64,000 bases of DNA from Methanoregula sp. SKADARSKE-2 (GTDB lineage: Archaea; Halobacteriota; Methanomicrobia; Methanomicrobiales; Methanospirillaceae): contig CP121470.1 in the NCBI GenBank assembly GCA_030919125.1, forward strand, positions 1,302,001-1,366,000, in the 5' to 3' direction. Position 1 is the stretch's first letter. Each line of letters opens with the position of its first letter. Of this stretch, positions 36,143 to 46,100 are shown piece by piece. The position numbers and the translations under genes are program-made. Below the pieces are notes generated by a model. That model worked only from the letters and a program-made list of their open reading frames with translations, was not told the origin of the DNA and did not search any database.

Positions 36143-37405
36143 ATGGAGTCCCGGCCCTCTCTCATCCTCTGCAATGTCCAGCTTCCGGAAGGTCGGGTTG
36201 TTGACCTGTCAATCCGAAAAGGCGTAGTTGTCCACGCGGGATCCTCCGGAGCCTCGGAGGTGCGGATTGACTGCGCCGGGATGTTTGTCCTGCCGGCAGC
36301 AGTCGACATGCACGTGCACATGCGGGGCGGCCTGCAGTCGGGCAAGGAGGACTGGACCACCGGCAGCCGGAGCGCCCTTGGGGGGGGGGTGACCGTCGTT
36401 GTCGATCAGCCCAACACCATCCCCCCGATCGATTCTCCCGGTGCCCTCCGGGACCGGGTCCGCGATGCACAGGAACATTCGCTCTGTCATTTTGCCATCA
36501 ACAGCAGCGTGACTGCCGATATCCCTTTCGATGAGATGGGGAGGGCCGGGGCGATGGCCTTTGGCGAAACCTTCTATGCGCCCTCAAGTTACGGGGAGGC
36601 TCTCGGCAGGGATGCACTCTCCCTTGCCCTTGAACGCATCCATGCTGTGGACGGGCTTGCAACCATCCATGCGGAGGAGATATCTACCGGCCCTGACCTC
36701 GATCTCGCGCTGCACGACGAACGGCGATCGGTTGACGGGGAAGTGCGGGCGGTAAAGGAGGTGCAGAATCTCAACGGATCGCACTGCCGGTTGCATCTCT
36801 GCCACCTCAGCTCGGCGCGATCGATCGACGCCGCCAGCGGTTCGGTTGAGGTGACGCCGCACCACCTCTTCCTCTCGCGGGATCAATTCCGGAAGGATGA
36901 CCCCCGCGGGAAGGTGAACCCCCCCTTGAGATCGGAGAAGCATCGAAGAGAACTCCTGAGCCGGTGGGATGGGATCGATGTCATCGCATCAGACCATGCC
37001 CCGCACACGATTGCCGAGAAGGGAGAGGACTTTTCGGATGCACCCTCGGGAATCCCGGGCGTGGAAACGATGGTCCCCCTTCTTCTGGGAAAGGTACTTG
37101 ACGGAACTCTGAGTCTCCCGTCCGTTATCGAAAAAACCTCTTCAACACCTGCCCGGCTTCTCGGGATTCCACCCGCCGGGTTTGCGGTTGGAGATCGCGG
37201 GGACTTTGCCCTGTACCAGAAAAAAGCTGTACGGATTCGGGCTGATATGCTCCACAGCAAATGCGGCTGGACCTCCTACGAGAATCACCCTGCAGTTTTT
37301 CCCGAGATGGTGATCCTGGGGGGAGAGGTTGTTTACCATGAGGGAGAGTTCCCCCGGGGAAAACCTTCGTGGTTCCCGGGAAAGGGATTTGTTCCGGGCT
37401 CCTGA
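36143..37405 (+). CDS. pyrC: Dihydroorotase
   Basis: Closes N-carbamoyl-aspartate to dihydroorotate in pyrimidine synthesis. The 420-aa amidohydrolase has the metal-binding DMHVHMRGG (His57, His59), the later His in HAEEIS (about 175) and LCHLSS (about 220), and the SDHAPH motif near 281-286 that carries the catalytic Asp. This matches class I (long) dihydroorotases. A G10 run within the ALGGGVT coding region (36380-36389) is notable for possible sequencing or replication slippage. Confidence 0.92.
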   Translation: MESRPSLILCNVQLPEGRVVDLSIRKGVVVHAGSSGASEVRIDCAGMFVLPAAVDMHVHMRGGLQSGKEDWTTGSRSALGGGVTVVVDQPNTIPPIDSPGALRDRVRDAQEHSLCHFAINSSVTADIPFDEMGRAGAMAFGETFYAPSSYGEALGRDALSLALERIHAVDGLATIHAEEISTGPDLDLALHDERRSVDGEVRAVKEVQNLNGSHCRLHLCHLSSARSIDAASGSVEVTPHHLFLSRDQFRKDDPRGKVNPPLRSEKHRRELLSRWDGIDVIASDHAPHTIAEKGEDFSDAPSGIPGVETMVPLLLGKVLDGTLSLPSVIEKTSSTPARLLGIPPAGFAVGDRGDFALYQKKAVRIRADMLHSKCGWTSYENHPAVFPEMVILGGEVVYHEGEFPRGKPSWFPGKGFVPGS

Positions 37406-37712
37406 TTCCGTGCCCCTCATTTTCCGGTTTTTAGGGCGCGGTTCCGGTCTCCCTTCCCCAAGGGATAAATATCCTGACCGCTGATGATGAATGGTGCCGA
37501 TACATGCGCATCCATAGGTCCCCGGGTGATCGAACTGACATGTGTCCTGAAGTGATCCATGGGACAACCCGGATGCGCGACAGGCATCGCCCGGCAGGGT
37601 TAAAACACCGGTGAAGAACGGCAGCACGCCACTGATGATCCAGGTGCGTTAATGCCGGGCGACATTTCCCCAAAAGGGATTTTGCCGGCCCAATTTTACC
37701 TGCCTGATTGCC
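37406..37712. other. Gap before DUF167 gene, nothing clear
   Basis: 307 bases with no ORF that I can support. An A/T-rich palindrome-like GGATAAATATCC lies at 37463-37474 but at no useful distance from either gene. Confidence 0.35.
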
Positions 37713-38036
37713 ATGTCCTCGCTCTGCGATGCTCTTTCTGAAGACCGTTATGGGACGATCCTTGCCATTGAAGTTTCAGCAGGGGCAAAATCAGATGCGT
37801 TCCCCTGTGGTTACAATGAGTGGCGAAAGACGATCGGTTGCCGGGTATCAACACCTCCCGTGGAAGGGCGGGCAAACAAGGCGGTGATTACCCAGATCGC
37901 GTCGGTAATCCAGATCCCTGCTTCCCGGGTAACTATCCTCTCAGGATCTACCTCCTCGCAGAAAAAAGTGCATATCAAAGGCACGAAAAAAGAGGATCTT
38001 CTGGCAATCCTGGTCCCGCTCTTCGGGAAAGAATGA
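37713..38036 (+). CDS. DUF167 (YggU) family protein
   Basis: A 107-aa protein with the DUF167 core: VSAGAKSDAF, EWRKTIGCRVSTPPVEGRANKAVI, and SRVTILSGSTSSQKKVHIKG. The conserved PPVEGRAN segment is diagnostic. Members are small alpha/beta proteins of unknown function, often near tRNA- or membrane-related genes. Its stop overlaps the start of a 40-codon ORF (ATGA). Confidence 0.9.
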   Translation: MSSLCDALSEDRYGTILAIEVSAGAKSDAFPCGYNEWRKTIGCRVSTPPVEGRANKAVITQIASVIQIPASRVTILSGSTSSQKKVHIKGTKKEDLLAILVPLFGKE

Positions 38037-38155
38037 ACGTGGCATCTGACCCGGAAAAACGGGAATATCTCAAAAGAATTTTCCGGCACCTCTGTACCAC
38101 GACTTGGGAACCTCTCTTCCCCGCTTCAGGTAAAGGTAAGCAACATACTTTTTAA
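38033..38155 (+). CDS. Possible 40-aa ORF overlapping DUF167
   Basis: ATG at 38033 shares ATGA with the DUF167 stop and reads MNVASDPEKREYLKRIF, then HLCTTTWEPLFP, to TAA at 38153-38155. The coupled start is typical of operon genes, and the end falls just before the dnaG TATA box. There is no recognised family, so coding status is uncertain. Confidence 0.25.
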   Translation: MNVASDPEKREYLKRIFRHLCTTTWEPLFPASGKGKQHTF

Positions 38156-38163
38156 GTAAAAGT

Positions 38164-38177
38164 GTATTATATAAATA
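38164..38177 (+). promoter_or_regulatory. TATA-box promoter of dnaG
   Basis: GTATTATATAAATA at 38164-38177 is a strong archaeal TATA box. It lies about 58-71 bases before the GTG start, giving a leader of roughly 30-40 bases. Confidence 0.6.
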
Positions 38178-38234
38178 TCTTATACCTATGATCAGGCCTT
38201 ACCAGCATTGCATGATACATGGGGGTGCGTTTAC

Positions 38235-39464
38235 GTGTATTCACCAGATACTACCAAGTACCTTATTCACATTAACCTCGCAGCAGAGGGGGTGGTCGAG
38301 AAACCCGACGTAGTTGGTGCCATCTTCGGGCAGACTGAAGGGTTACTCGGCGAAGACCTCGACCTGCGGGATCTTCAGAGGACAGGCCGTGTCGGGCGCA
38401 TCGACGTCCAGATAACGAGCAAAAAAGGCGAGACAAGGGGGGAGATCCTTATCTCTACATCCCTTGATCGTGCGGAGACCGCGATACTTGCGGCCTCCAT
38501 CGAGACGATCGACCGGGTCGGCCCGTGCGTGGCGCATGTAACGGTCGAATCGGTTGAGGATATCCGGGTCAGCAAGCGAAAGAAGATCGTAGAGCGTGCA
38601 AAAGAGCTCCTTCTTGAACGATTCGATGACGGGACGATCGACAGCGACGAACTGCTCGATGATGTCCGGCAGACGATCCGGGTCGAGAAGATCGGATCCG
38701 TTGGCGAAGAACGGATCCCGGCCGGACCCAATGTGCTCGATTCGGATGCCATCATCGTCGTCGAAGGCAGGGCGGATGTTCTGAATCTGCTCCGCTACGG
38801 GATCAAGAATGCTGTCGCGGTCGAAGGGACAAACATCCCCAAGACCGTGATCGAACTCTGCGAGAAGAAGACCGCTACGGCATTCTTCGATGGCGACCGT
38901 GGCGGGGAACTGATCCTTCGCGAGCTCTTGCAGGTCGCAGACATCGACTCGGTGGCCTTCTCCCCCCGGGGAAAGAGCGTCGAGGATATGACCCGGAAGG
39001 AGGTTATAAAGACCCTCCGGAACAAGGTGCCGGTCGAGTACATCCGGGATCAGTACTTCGAGACCTCCTCGGAACTCCCGGCAGATCTCCGCCCCCCCCG
39101 GGTAGTTGAAGAACCGGAAGCGCCGGAACGGAAGGGGAGGGGCCATGCCGCTCCCGCGAGGACCCGGGAGAGCAATGCCGGGCCGCTGACGCTCCGCGAT
39201 CATATCGATGAGGTAAAAGGACACAGCTTGGCCCGTTTCCTGAGTGTCGATCTCGCCATTGTGAAAGAGACCAAAGTCGATGAAGTCGAGAAGGCGATCG
39301 AGACGATGGATGAGGCGGTAACCGGCCTTGTTGTCGATCGCCCGGTGGACCAGAAACTTCTCGACCGGCTTGTCTGGAAAGGGTTCTCCTACGTGGCAGC
39401 ACGGGATTTCAAGGGAATCATCAAACGCCCGTTATCGATACGGATCATGAAAATGGGCACATAA
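38235..39464 (+). CDS. dnaG: Archaeal DnaG-type primase
   Basis: DnaG-like Toprim protein; in archaea it associates with the RNA exosome and may also have primase activity. The start chosen is GTG at 38235 ([14 protein letters not shown] follows), because family members begin there and GGGGGTG lies 8-14 bases upstream. An in-frame ATG at 38208 gives 9 extra residues. The 409-aa protein has the N-terminal family domain ([17 protein letters not shown]), a Toprim domain with [17 protein letters not shown] (about 173-189) and FFDGDRGG (about 216-223), and a C-terminal part after a linker rich in Glu/Pro/Arg (about 285-325). Confidence 0.94.
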   Translation: MYSPDTTKYLIHINLAAEGVVEKPDVVGAIFGQTEGLLGEDLDLRDLQRTGRVGRIDVQITSKKGETRGEILISTSLDRAETAILAASIETIDRVGPCVAHVTVESVEDIRVSKRKKIVERAKELLLERFDDGTIDSDELLDDVRQTIRVEKIGSVGEERIPAGPNVLDSDAIIVVEGRADVLNLLRYGIKNAVAVEGTNIPKTVIELCEKKTATAFFDGDRGGELILRELLQVADIDSVAFSPRGKSVEDMTRKEVIKTLRNKVPVEYIRDQYFETSSELPADLRPPRVVEEPEAPERKGRGHAAPARTRESNAGPLTLRDHIDEVKGHSLARFLSVDLAIVKETKVDEVEKAIETMDEAVTGLVVDRPVDQKLLDRLVWKGFSYVAARDFKGIIKRPLSIRIMKMGT

Positions 39465-39474
39465 ATCCCGCACA

Positions 39475-39486
39475 AATTTATTTATG
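39475..39486 (+). promoter_or_regulatory. TATA-box promoter of the UPF0058 gene
   Basis: AATTTATTTATG lies 36-47 bases before the ATG, with GGAGTGG as ribosome-binding sequence in between. Confidence 0.5.
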
Positions 39487-39521
39487 CTGTATGCTACCAA
39501 TTTACTGTCTGGAGTGGTTGT

Positions 39522-39803
39522 ATGCACAAAGAGGAACTGATCAACCTTCACCAGATGCTCTATGACGTAAAAGATTATTTCGAAGAGATCAATCCCGATT
39601 TGAAATTCTCACAGTATGGTGCTCTGAAAATAACGCCTTCCCAGCAGCATAAAAGTAAAATGGAGCACAAATATGCGATTTTTGTGCTGGGAAACGAGAT
39701 CGCAAATGCCATGCGGGAAGTGGATTACTCTTCTTCGTCAAGGATATCGGCAAGAATGAAGGAGCTTGCGGATAAAACCTTAAAAGAGATGGACTGCTCG
39801 TAA
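39522..39803 (+). CDS. UPF0058 family protein
   Basis: A 93-aa archaeal protein of the UPF0058 (MTH_224-like) family, seen in MHKEELINLHQMLYDVKDYF, YGALKITPSQQHKSKMEHKYA and VLGNEIANAM. The family is small, alpha-helical, conserved in Euryarchaeota and has no known function. It has its own promoter; the IS481-type element inserted 56 bases downstream. Confidence 0.9.
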   Translation: MHKEELINLHQMLYDVKDYFEEINPDLKFSQYGALKITPSQQHKSKMEHKYAIFVLGNEIANAMREVDYSSSSRISARMKELADKTLKEMDCS

Positions 39804-39859
39804 TTTTTCCGCCGTTTATTGTAGAGCGTTTTTACTTTGTTTCTCCCTTCGTTTGGATT

Positions 39860-40829
39860 TGTCCTATCCCGAAATCATTTGACATCAGATGTAAATACCG
39901 ATTTGAGCAACTTATCGAATGGGGATATCCAGAGGATCATTCAGCAATGCGTCAATGATAAACCCGTTGTTGAGATTGCCCGGTATTTCCAGATTACCCG
40001 TCAACGAGTGTATCAGTTCATCAACCCGTTCAGAGAATCGGGGGAATATCCGGTACTCAGGCAATCTGGAAGAAAGCCCCAAGCCATCGATGATCGAGCA
40101 GAAGAGTTGATCCTCGCAACCTATCAATCCAACAACATTGGTCCAATCCATCTGGAGAAGAAGATTGAGGAAACACACGGGATCCATATCCCGCATAATC
40201 GAATCTATCGGGTATTGTTGAACCACGGTCTGGTGGAGATCAACATGAAAAAACGGCAACAGCGGAAATATGTTCGGTATGAACATACTCATTCCATGTC
40301 GATGGGGCAGGGAGACTGGAAAGAGTTCGAACTTAAAGGATCGAAGAAATGGCTGATCGCATTCATGGATGATTCATCCCGCCTCATCACCTGCTACGGG
40401 GTATTCGATTCTCCAACTACCGAGAACACTCTCACGGTGCTGAATCAGGGATTCCAGATGTACGGTACGCCCCGCAAGATCCTCACTGACAACAGTACAC
40501 AATTCGTTTCAGCTCGGAACCGTGAACAGGCCCATCATAAATTCGGAGAGTTCCTTGTTCATCACAACATAAAACACATCCCAACCAGGATAAAACACCC
40601 TCAAACGAACGGCAAAATTGAACGGTTCTTCAGAGAAGTCGAACGAAGGATCGCGAAGTTCGGTTCTGTCGATAAAATTCTTCACTGGCACAATGTCATC
40701 AAACCTCACATGAGTGAGTCTCGATTTCGATGAGCCTTATAACGCATTCTGGTACCGTCTACCCCAGGAGAGGATTCTGAAATATGCGCAGAAATGGTTA
40801 TATGTGTAAAATCAATTCGGGATATCACA
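39860..40829 (+). mobile_element. IS481-type insertion sequence
   Basis: A 970-bp element with imperfect terminal inverted repeats: TGTCCTATCCCGAAATCATTTGAC at the left pairs with the right end TGTGATATCCCGAATTGATTTTAC (read from 40829 inward), 19 of 24 bases matching. IS481 elements begin with TGT in this way. The transposase stop lies inside the right repeat. No target duplication is visible. The element carries one transposase gene, frameshifted near its 3' end. Confidence 0.85.
39903..40809 (+). pseudogene. IS481-type transposase, frameshifted near 3' end
   Basis: The frame has an N-terminal helix-turn-helix (VVEIARYFQITRQRVYQF) and an integrase core with the DDE triad: Asp in WLIAFMDDSSR, Asp in ILTDNSTQF, Glu in TNGKIERFFREVERR. 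After MS at about 40713 one extra base shifts the frame; removing it restores LDFDEPYNAFWYRLPQE and WLYV up to TAA at 40807-40809. The main ORF instead ends at 40733. The TTG at 39903 is the first plausible in-frame start inside the element. Catalytic residues are intact, so partial activity cannot be excluded. Confidence 0.8.
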
Positions 40830-40857
40830 GCACAGGAGAATGCCTGAAAAAACCTGC

Positions 40858-40870
40858 GTTTAAAAAAAAA
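40858..40870 (-). terminator. T-tract terminator after hisB
   Basis: On the minus strand GGCTTTTTTTTTAAACG lies about 20 bases past the hisB stop. Confidence 0.6.
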
Positions 40871-40888
40871 GCCGGCTGATGAAAGGGA

Positions 40889-41470
40889 TCAGAACGTCCC
40901 TTTCGTGCTTCTGACAATCTCCGGATTTTTGTCCATTTCAAGCGCTCTCCCAAGAGCAATCCCGAAAGCCTTGAATGCCGCTTCGCACTGGTGGTGATCG
41001 TTCTTCCCGGTGAAGGAGATGTGGGCAGTGATACCGGCCCGGGCACAGACGCTGTAGAAGAAATGCTCGAAGAGATCGGTAGGGATCGTCCCGATGGTCT
41101 TGTTCCCAAACGTCCCGTGCCAGACCAGGAAGACCCGGCCCCCGCAGTCGAGGGCAACGGTTGCGATCGACTCATCCATCGGGATTATCGCATGGGAGAA
41201 CCTGCGGATCCCCCGGCCATCTCCCATGACCTTTCTGAGCGCATCGCCAAGGACGATCCCGATATCCTCGATCGTATGGTGGCAGTCAACGGCGAGATCT
41301 CCCGCAGCGGTGCAGATAAGGTCAAAGCCACCGTGTTTTGCCATTGCGGTCATCATGTGATCGAAAAACGGTATCCCGGTCTCGATCAAAAGCTCTCCGG
41401 ACCCGTCAGGATCCAGGATTATCCGGATCTTCGTCTCTTTTGTCTCCCGTGCAACTTCCACGCTTCTCAA
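40889..41470 (-). CDS. hisB: Imidazoleglycerol-phosphate dehydratase
   Basis: Dehydrates imidazole glycerol phosphate in histidine synthesis. The 193-aa protein is the single-function form. Metal-binding motifs: [13 protein letters not shown] (35-47), [10 protein letters not shown] (62-71) and [13 protein letters not shown] (about 157-169). It overlaps hisA by 4 bases and is the last gene of the metK-hisG-hisA-hisB run. Confidence 0.96.
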   Translation of the reverse strand: MRSVEVARETKETKIRIILDPDGSGELLIETGIPFFDHMMTAMAKHGGFDLICTAAGDLAVDCHHTIEDIGIVLGDALRKVMGDGRGIRRFSHAIIPMDESIATVALDCGGRVFLVWHGTFGNKTIGTIPTDLFEHFFYSVCARAGITAHISFTGKNDHHQCEAAFKAFGIALGRALEMDKNPEIVRSTKGTF

Positions 41471-42177
41471 AGGCTCTCCTCCAGTGCTTCCCTAAGTCTG
41501 ATCTTCCCGCTGTACAAGGCGGAGCCAAGCACCGCCCCGAACGCCCCGGCAGTGCGGAGCCCGGCTACATCTGCCCGGGCAGATACGCCACCGGCAACGA
41601 CAACCGGGATCCTGACGTGATCGATCAGCCGCTTTACCGGTTCGAACCTGACCCCCTGCTGCAGCCCTTCGACATCAACGTTCGTATAGAGCAGGAAGCC
41701 TGCACCGAGCTTCTCGAACCGGGCTGCCCATTCGAGGTAATCCCCAGCGGTCTCCTGCCAGCCGCTGACCGCAAGCTGCCCGCCTTTTGCATCGACCCCT
41801 GCCATGATCCGTTCGCCGCCAAACTCATCGGCAAGGCGGCCGATAGATGCCGGATCCTGGGTTGCAAGGGTCGAGATGATGATCCGGGAGACGCCGAGAT
41901 CGAGCCACCGGGTTGCATCCTCGCTATTCCGTATCCCGCCGCCCAGCTCAATCTCGAAGCCGGTCTTTTTTACGAGGTCCGCGATGAGATCGGCATTCTT
42001 CGCGGAACTGCCAAATGCCCCGTCGAGGTTAACAACGTGGAGCGCATCGGCACCGAGATCAAGCCACCGGGTGGCACAGGTAAGGGGATCGCCAAACGAG
42101 GTCGCGCTTTCCCGCTTCCCCTGCACGAGCTGGACACATCTGCCTCCAAGAATGTCAACGGCGGGAAAGATGCGCAT
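41467..42177 (-). CDS. hisA: Phosphoribosylformimino-AICAR ribotide isomerase
   Basis: TIM-barrel isomerase of histidine synthesis, 236 aa. [17 protein letters not shown] at residues 4-20 includes the catalytic Asp8; the second Asp is in the VDVEGLQQG segment (about 129). The C-terminal phosphate-binding part [22 protein letters not shown] is normal. It starts 13 bases after hisG. Confidence 0.95.
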   Translation of the reverse strand: MRIFPAVDILGGRCVQLVQGKRESATSFGDPLTCATRWLDLGADALHVVNLDGAFGSSAKNADLIADLVKKTGFEIELGGGIRNSEDATRWLDLGVSRIIISTLATQDPASIGRLADEFGGERIMAGVDAKGGQLAVSGWQETAGDYLEWAARFEKLGAGFLLYTNVDVEGLQQGVRFEPVKRLIDHVRIPVVVAGGVSARADVAGLRTAGAFGAVLGSALYSGKIRLREALEESL

Positions 42178-42190
42178 TATTATTTCTCCT

Positions 42191-43108
42191 TTACCGGATC
42201 ATCCGCTGGATCGCCATGACGAGGATGTCCTTTGCTCCGGCACGTTTCAGCGAGTTGATCAGGGAATAGACGCGTTCCTCGCTGACGACCGCGTGGACAG
42301 CAACGAGATCCTCGCTCGAGGCAACGTCCATGACGGTCGGTCCCGAGAGGCCGGGCAGGACGCCCCTCACGGTCTCGAGGCACTCGCGTTTAACGTTCAT
42401 CATCAGGTAACACTGGCCGCGTGCCCGGATCACGCTCTCGAACGCGAGGTGGATCTCGTCGATCTTCTCCCGCTTTTCTTTCAGGGAGTCCTTGTTTGCA
42501 ATAAGGTACGTCGACGTCACAAGGACCTCATCGATAACCCGGAGCCGGTTTGTCTTGAGGGTAGTTCCGGAGCTGGAGAGATCGATGATCGCGTCCGCTA
42601 TCCCGAGGTGCGGTGTCGCCTCGCATGCTCCCCCTACCTGTACGATCTCTGCACGGATTCGGTGTTTCGCAAGGAACCTCCGGGCGATGATAGGAAATTC
42701 CGTTGCAATCTTCTTACCAGCGAGCTGTTTCACCGTTGTCACCGGGGAATCTTCCCGGACTGCAAGGACCAGCTTGGCTTTGCCGGTCTGGATGTCAAGG
42801 AGCTCCTCGACATCCGCCTCCCGCTCGATAACCATATCGTGACCGGTGATCCCGAGATCGGCTGCCCCGATTGCCACATATTCGGGTATATCGATCGGCC
42901 GGGCGAAGAGGATTTCCACGTGAGCGTCGAGCGTCGGGCAGATGAGCAGGCGCTCCCCGAACTCGGAGAGGTGGAGCCCGCTCTGCTCGACAAGTTCGAG
43001 GACCGGTTCGGCAATCCTTCCCTTATTGGGAATCGCGAGCCGGACAACGCCGGAAAAAGAGGGGGTGCGGGTTTTTGTTCTTTCCTGCGAAGGTTTTTTG
43101 TTTGCCAT
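42191..43108 (-). CDS. hisG: ATP phosphoribosyltransferase, long form
   Basis: First enzyme of histidine synthesis, 305 aa, long form with a C-terminal ACT/PII-like regulatory domain (about residues 215-305), which in other organisms binds histidine for feedback inhibition. LAIPNKGRI (24-32) begins the catalytic domain; [13 protein letters not shown] and [18 protein letters not shown] are further family motifs. About 22 extra basic/polar residues precede the core; a later start cannot be excluded. It starts 7 bases after metK ends. Confidence 0.95.
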   Translation of the reverse strand: MANKKPSQERTKTRTPSFSGVVRLAIPNKGRIAEPVLELVEQSGLHLSEFGERLLICPTLDAHVEILFARPIDIPEYVAIGAADLGITGHDMVIEREADVEELLDIQTGKAKLVLAVREDSPVTTVKQLAGKKIATEFPIIARRFLAKHRIRAEIVQVGGACEATPHLGIADAIIDLSSSGTTLKTNRLRVIDEVLVTSTYLIANKDSLKEKREKIDEIHLAFESVIRARGQCYLMMNVKRECLETVRGVLPGLSGPTVMDVASSEDLVAVHAVVSEERVYSLINSLKRAGAKDILVMAIQRMIR

Positions 43109-43115
43109 ATTCGTA

Positions 43116-44318
43116 TCAGAATGTCTTGAGCTGGCCGGAGATAACCTTCTCGGTTATGCAGGTCACATTTGCGAGCTGATCGTTGACGATCGCCTCGATC
43201 TGGGGGTTGATGTCCTTTACGGAGTACCCGTGCTTTGGCAGGACCTGAACGCTTGCGACAAGCGGGAGATCGATCGGTTTTCCGATCTGGGAGAGGAGGC
43301 GGACGTACATCTCTTCGATGCCGTTGACTTTTGCGACACAGTCCTGTGCGATCTGGGTCGAGAGGAGGTTATAGATCTTGCCGATATGATTGATCGGGTT
43401 CTTCCCGCTCGTTGCTTCCATGCTCATGGGCCGGTTCGGGGTGATAAGCCCGTTGCACCGGTTGCCACGGCCGACAGAACCGTCGTCGCCCATCTCGGCT
43501 GAGGTTCCGGCCACGGTGAGGAAGACGCTGTTTGCGCCGAGGTCGTCGGCTGTGTTCACGTGCACGTCAACGTGGCGGTTCGTGTGCTTCTTTGCGATAT
43601 CAGTGATCTTCTCCTGCAGGAGGTCACGGTAGTGGATGTACTCGGTAATTCCGGAGCAGTGCTTGTCGACCATGGCGCAGGCGATGGTGAGGGTGATATT
43701 GTCCCCATCACGGAGGCCCATGATCTTGATATCCTGACCAATGACCGGGTATTTCGGCCGAAGTTTCTCGTCAATGACTTCTGCGACACTCTTGGTGATC
43801 GTCTCAATCTCCGAGAAGGGTGCATGGCCGACACCGAACGAGGTGTCGTTGGACCGGGGGGCAGTTCCCTGGCAGGGCCTGAAGACATCCCGGAGGTCTG
43901 TTGAGCCGACACCGAGCCGGCAATCGACAATAGCATCCCGGTTGAGGTTGAGGTCGGGGAGGATCTTGTGCAGGTAGGTGTGCGCGGCCTCGACCGCGAT
44001 AGCATCGGTTGATATAGTGACGCCATCGAACTGCTTGGTTGCACGTCCGTCAAGAAGGATGTACATCGGCCGGACGATCTTTCCGCCGCCATACTTGGGG
44101 ACGGACTCACCAGCCACGACTTCACCCTGATCGGTGTTGTGGTGGAGGACGACGCCGAACTCATCGAGATATGCCTTGCAAAGGGCCTGGCTGATCGACT
44201 CGGCGATCCCATCTGCAATACTGTCCGGGTGGCCGAGGCATTTGCGCTCTACGAGTTCGATCCGCTGCTTTTCGAGGGGTATCTGGTCTAAGGCTTCAAT
44301 CTGGATATTTCTCTTCAT
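43116..44318 (-). CDS. S-adenosylmethionine synthetase, archaeal type
   Basis: Makes SAM from methionine and ATP; SAM is needed by methyltransferases and for many cofactor pathways. The 400-aa protein belongs to the archaeal family (AdoMet_Synthase), with [14 protein letters not shown] (31-44), [10 protein letters not shown] (about 141-150) and the [10 protein letters not shown] segment near 283-292, and it is not similar in length pattern to bacterial MetK. It has its own TATA box. The histidine genes follow with a gap of only 7 bases, so transcription probably continues into them. Confidence 0.95.
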   Translation of the reverse strand: MKRNIQIEALDQIPLEKQRIELVERKCLGHPDSIADGIAESISQALCKAYLDEFGVVLHHNTDQGEVVAGESVPKYGGGKIVRPMYILLDGRATKQFDGVTISTDAIAVEAAHTYLHKILPDLNLNRDAIVDCRLGVGSTDLRDVFRPCQGTAPRSNDTSFGVGHAPFSEIETITKSVAEVIDEKLRPKYPVIGQDIKIMGLRDGDNITLTIACAMVDKHCSGITEYIHYRDLLQEKITDIAKKHTNRHVDVHVNTADDLGANSVFLTVAGTSAEMGDDGSVGRGNRCNGLITPNRPMSMEATSGKNPINHIGKIYNLLSTQIAQDCVAKVNGIEEMYVRLLSQIGKPIDLPLVASVQVLPKHGYSVKDINPQIEAIVNDQLANVTCITEKVISGQLKTF

Positions 44319-44360
44319 TGGTATCCTCGTGACAGTTGGTAGTAGTACAAGGGGCAGGAG

Positions 44361-44370
44361 TGAATATAAC
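44361..44370 (-). promoter_or_regulatory. TATA-box promoter of the SAM synthetase gene
   Basis: On the minus strand GTTATATTCA lies about 45-52 bases upstream of the ATG at 44318. Confidence 0.55.
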
Positions 44371-44502
44371 CATTTCTGAAATCGTATAGTCGGATACTAA
44401 TTTTATCACCAGGAGTAATTTTAGAGCGGGTTTGCAGGGATTTTGCCGAGGGAGAGGAGGAGGAGCTGCACGTAAATAGTGAGTGAACGGGTATTCGGGT
44501 TT

Positions 44503-44511
44503 AAAAAAAAA
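44503..44511 (-). terminator. T9 terminator after the zinc-ribbon gene
   Basis: Nine consecutive T on the minus strand, about 77 bases after the stop at 44588. Confidence 0.5.
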
Positions 44512-44587
44512 CAACCGGAACAGCCAATTGTCGGTGCAATCTGAAAACAACGAGAAAAGAGACGAAGGAGATAAGAATTCGGCCGTT

Positions 44588-45991
44588 CTACCGGCGCAGG
44601 AACTTGTGCAGGATAGTCATCTCGCTACCCTTCGGCGCTACCTTTTTCACCGGGGGTTTGGTCGGGACCGGCTTCTCTGCTTCCAGCTCCTCTTCTTCGA
44701 TGTCGGCCCGGGGGGCGACTCGTTTTTCGTGGTGAGCCTGCGCGGGATGATGCGATGCCGGTGCGGGTGCCGGGATCTTGTTCTGGCCGAGGCGTGTGCC
44801 GCAGCCGGGGCAGAAATTCGCTGCATGGGGTAGTTTCTTCCCGCAGTGATGGCAGAACTGCGGGGTTCCGGTCTCCTCCGGTTCCTCCCGCTCGACATGG
44901 GTATAGGTCCGTTCAGCCTGCCGCTCGTACGCCGGAACGGCAGGTTTCTCCTGAACAAACGACCTGCGCACCGGTACCCGTTCCGGTTCGGGTTCCGGCT
45001 CAGCTACCGCCTCGATCACCTGCCTCCGGACCGGTTCAACCGGTCTTTTCGACTGCTGCATCGGGGACTGCCGGATCGGCTGCATGGCACCCTTCATCGC
45101 GACTTTCATTGCAGAGGGTGCCTCGTGCTTCCGGACCGGGGGCTCTCCAGCCACCCGTGAGACCTCAGTCTCCCGGTCATATTCCTGGTTTGCAACCGGT
45201 CTTTTCGCCGGCTCGGGCACCTGCCGGATCTGTGCACGCCGTACCGGCTCTTCGACCGGTGGCTGCCGTTCCATTTCCACCCGCTGGCGGGGCACCGTGT
45301 AAGGGGTCACCAGCCGCTTCACCGGGGGCTGTTTCTCGTGATCCTTGGACGGCTTCCGTGCCGGGTGAAGCTCCTGATTCTGGACGGCTCGTTCGGGACG
45401 GCTCACCGCTGGCTTGACAAATTCCAGTACTTCTTCGGGCTCCGGCTTCTCCTCTTCCGGCTCTTCCACCCGGCGCTTCTGGCCCTTCTTTGGTCTCTTC
45501 TCTTCGTTGAGAAGGGCGACCCATTCATCGATCTCAGCCGAACGGTCCATCCCGTTCTGCGCAAAGACGATCTTCATGGTCTTGATCTCGTCATCAGTCG
45601 ACCTGATGGAGAGGACGAGGACGGGATCGGAATTCTCGGAAAATTCGATGATGCTCCCGACAATGGTATCCCGCTGGATATCCTTTGCCGTGACCTTGAG
45701 CTTCTTCTCCTGCGTATCTATCAGGAAGATTCTCTGGTTGGTGAGGTAAGCATGGAAAAAGAACTTCTTCACCGAGATATTGAGTGAACCTATCAGCACC
45801 TGTTCCCCGGGCTGCAGGATCTTGGAGAGCCCGCCTTCCTCTTCCTCCTCGCCTTCCGGTTCGTCACCAGAGAGATCCGCCCTGCCGCTGCTGACACCCT
45901 TCTTCTCCTCGCGTCTCGTAATTTTATTGCCGCAATAGCCGCATTCTACCGTATTATCGCGAACTTCTATCCCGCAATGAGGGCATTTCAT
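44588..45991 (-). CDS. Zinc-ribbon protein with PH-like domain and long disordered linker
   Basis: A 467-aa protein of unknown function. An N-terminal zinc ribbon (CPHC at 3-6, CGYC at 17-20) is followed by a Glu-rich linker and a beta-rich domain (about 55-165; GEQVLIGSLNISVKKFFFH and LTNQRIFLIDTQEK), which looks like a bacterial PH-like fold. Residues 165-378 are low complexity, rich in Pro, Glu, Arg and Lys, with repeated PVRR/RPVE-type words. A second ribbon, CHHC-x10-CPGC, starts at 380, and a short tail ends in SEMTILHKFLRR. It may bind lipid or partner proteins. The next gene upstream has a comparable make-up. Confidence 0.6.
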   Translation of the reverse strand: MKCPHCGIEVRDNTVECGYCGNKITRREEKKGVSSGRADLSGDEPEGEEEEEGGLSKILQPGEQVLIGSLNISVKKFFFHAYLTNQRIFLIDTQEKKLKVTAKDIQRDTIVGSIIEFSENSDPVLVLSIRSTDDEIKTMKIVFAQNGMDRSAEIDEWVALLNEEKRPKKGQKRRVEEPEEEKPEPEEVLEFVKPAVSRPERAVQNQELHPARKPSKDHEKQPPVKRLVTPYTVPRQRVEMERQPPVEEPVRRAQIRQVPEPAKRPVANQEYDRETEVSRVAGEPPVRKHEAPSAMKVAMKGAMQPIRQSPMQQSKRPVEPVRRQVIEAVAEPEPEPERVPVRRSFVQEKPAVPAYERQAERTYTHVEREEPEETGTPQFCHHCGKKLPHAANFCPGCGTRLGQNKIPAPAPASHHPAQAHHEKRVAPRADIEEEELEAEKPVPTKPPVKKVAPKGSEMTILHKFLRR

Positions 45992-46100
45992 GGATAGGCA
46001 CTGCTCCAGGGTATCCCGTGTGGATAAGTATAATCTTTTATTGGAAGATGAAAAATTCTCTGATCAGTCTCACGCAGGATCCCCGACGTATTCAGCCGGT

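Noticed and set aside
37481-37540. Possible box C/D RNA (TGATGA near 37485 and CTGA near 37535)
   Set aside because: No acceptable internal D' and C' boxes and no terminal stem; the guide spacing does not fit.
37431-37673. 80-codon minus-strand frame between pyrC and the DUF167 gene
   Set aside because: No similarity, no ribosome-binding site and biased composition; treated as non-coding.
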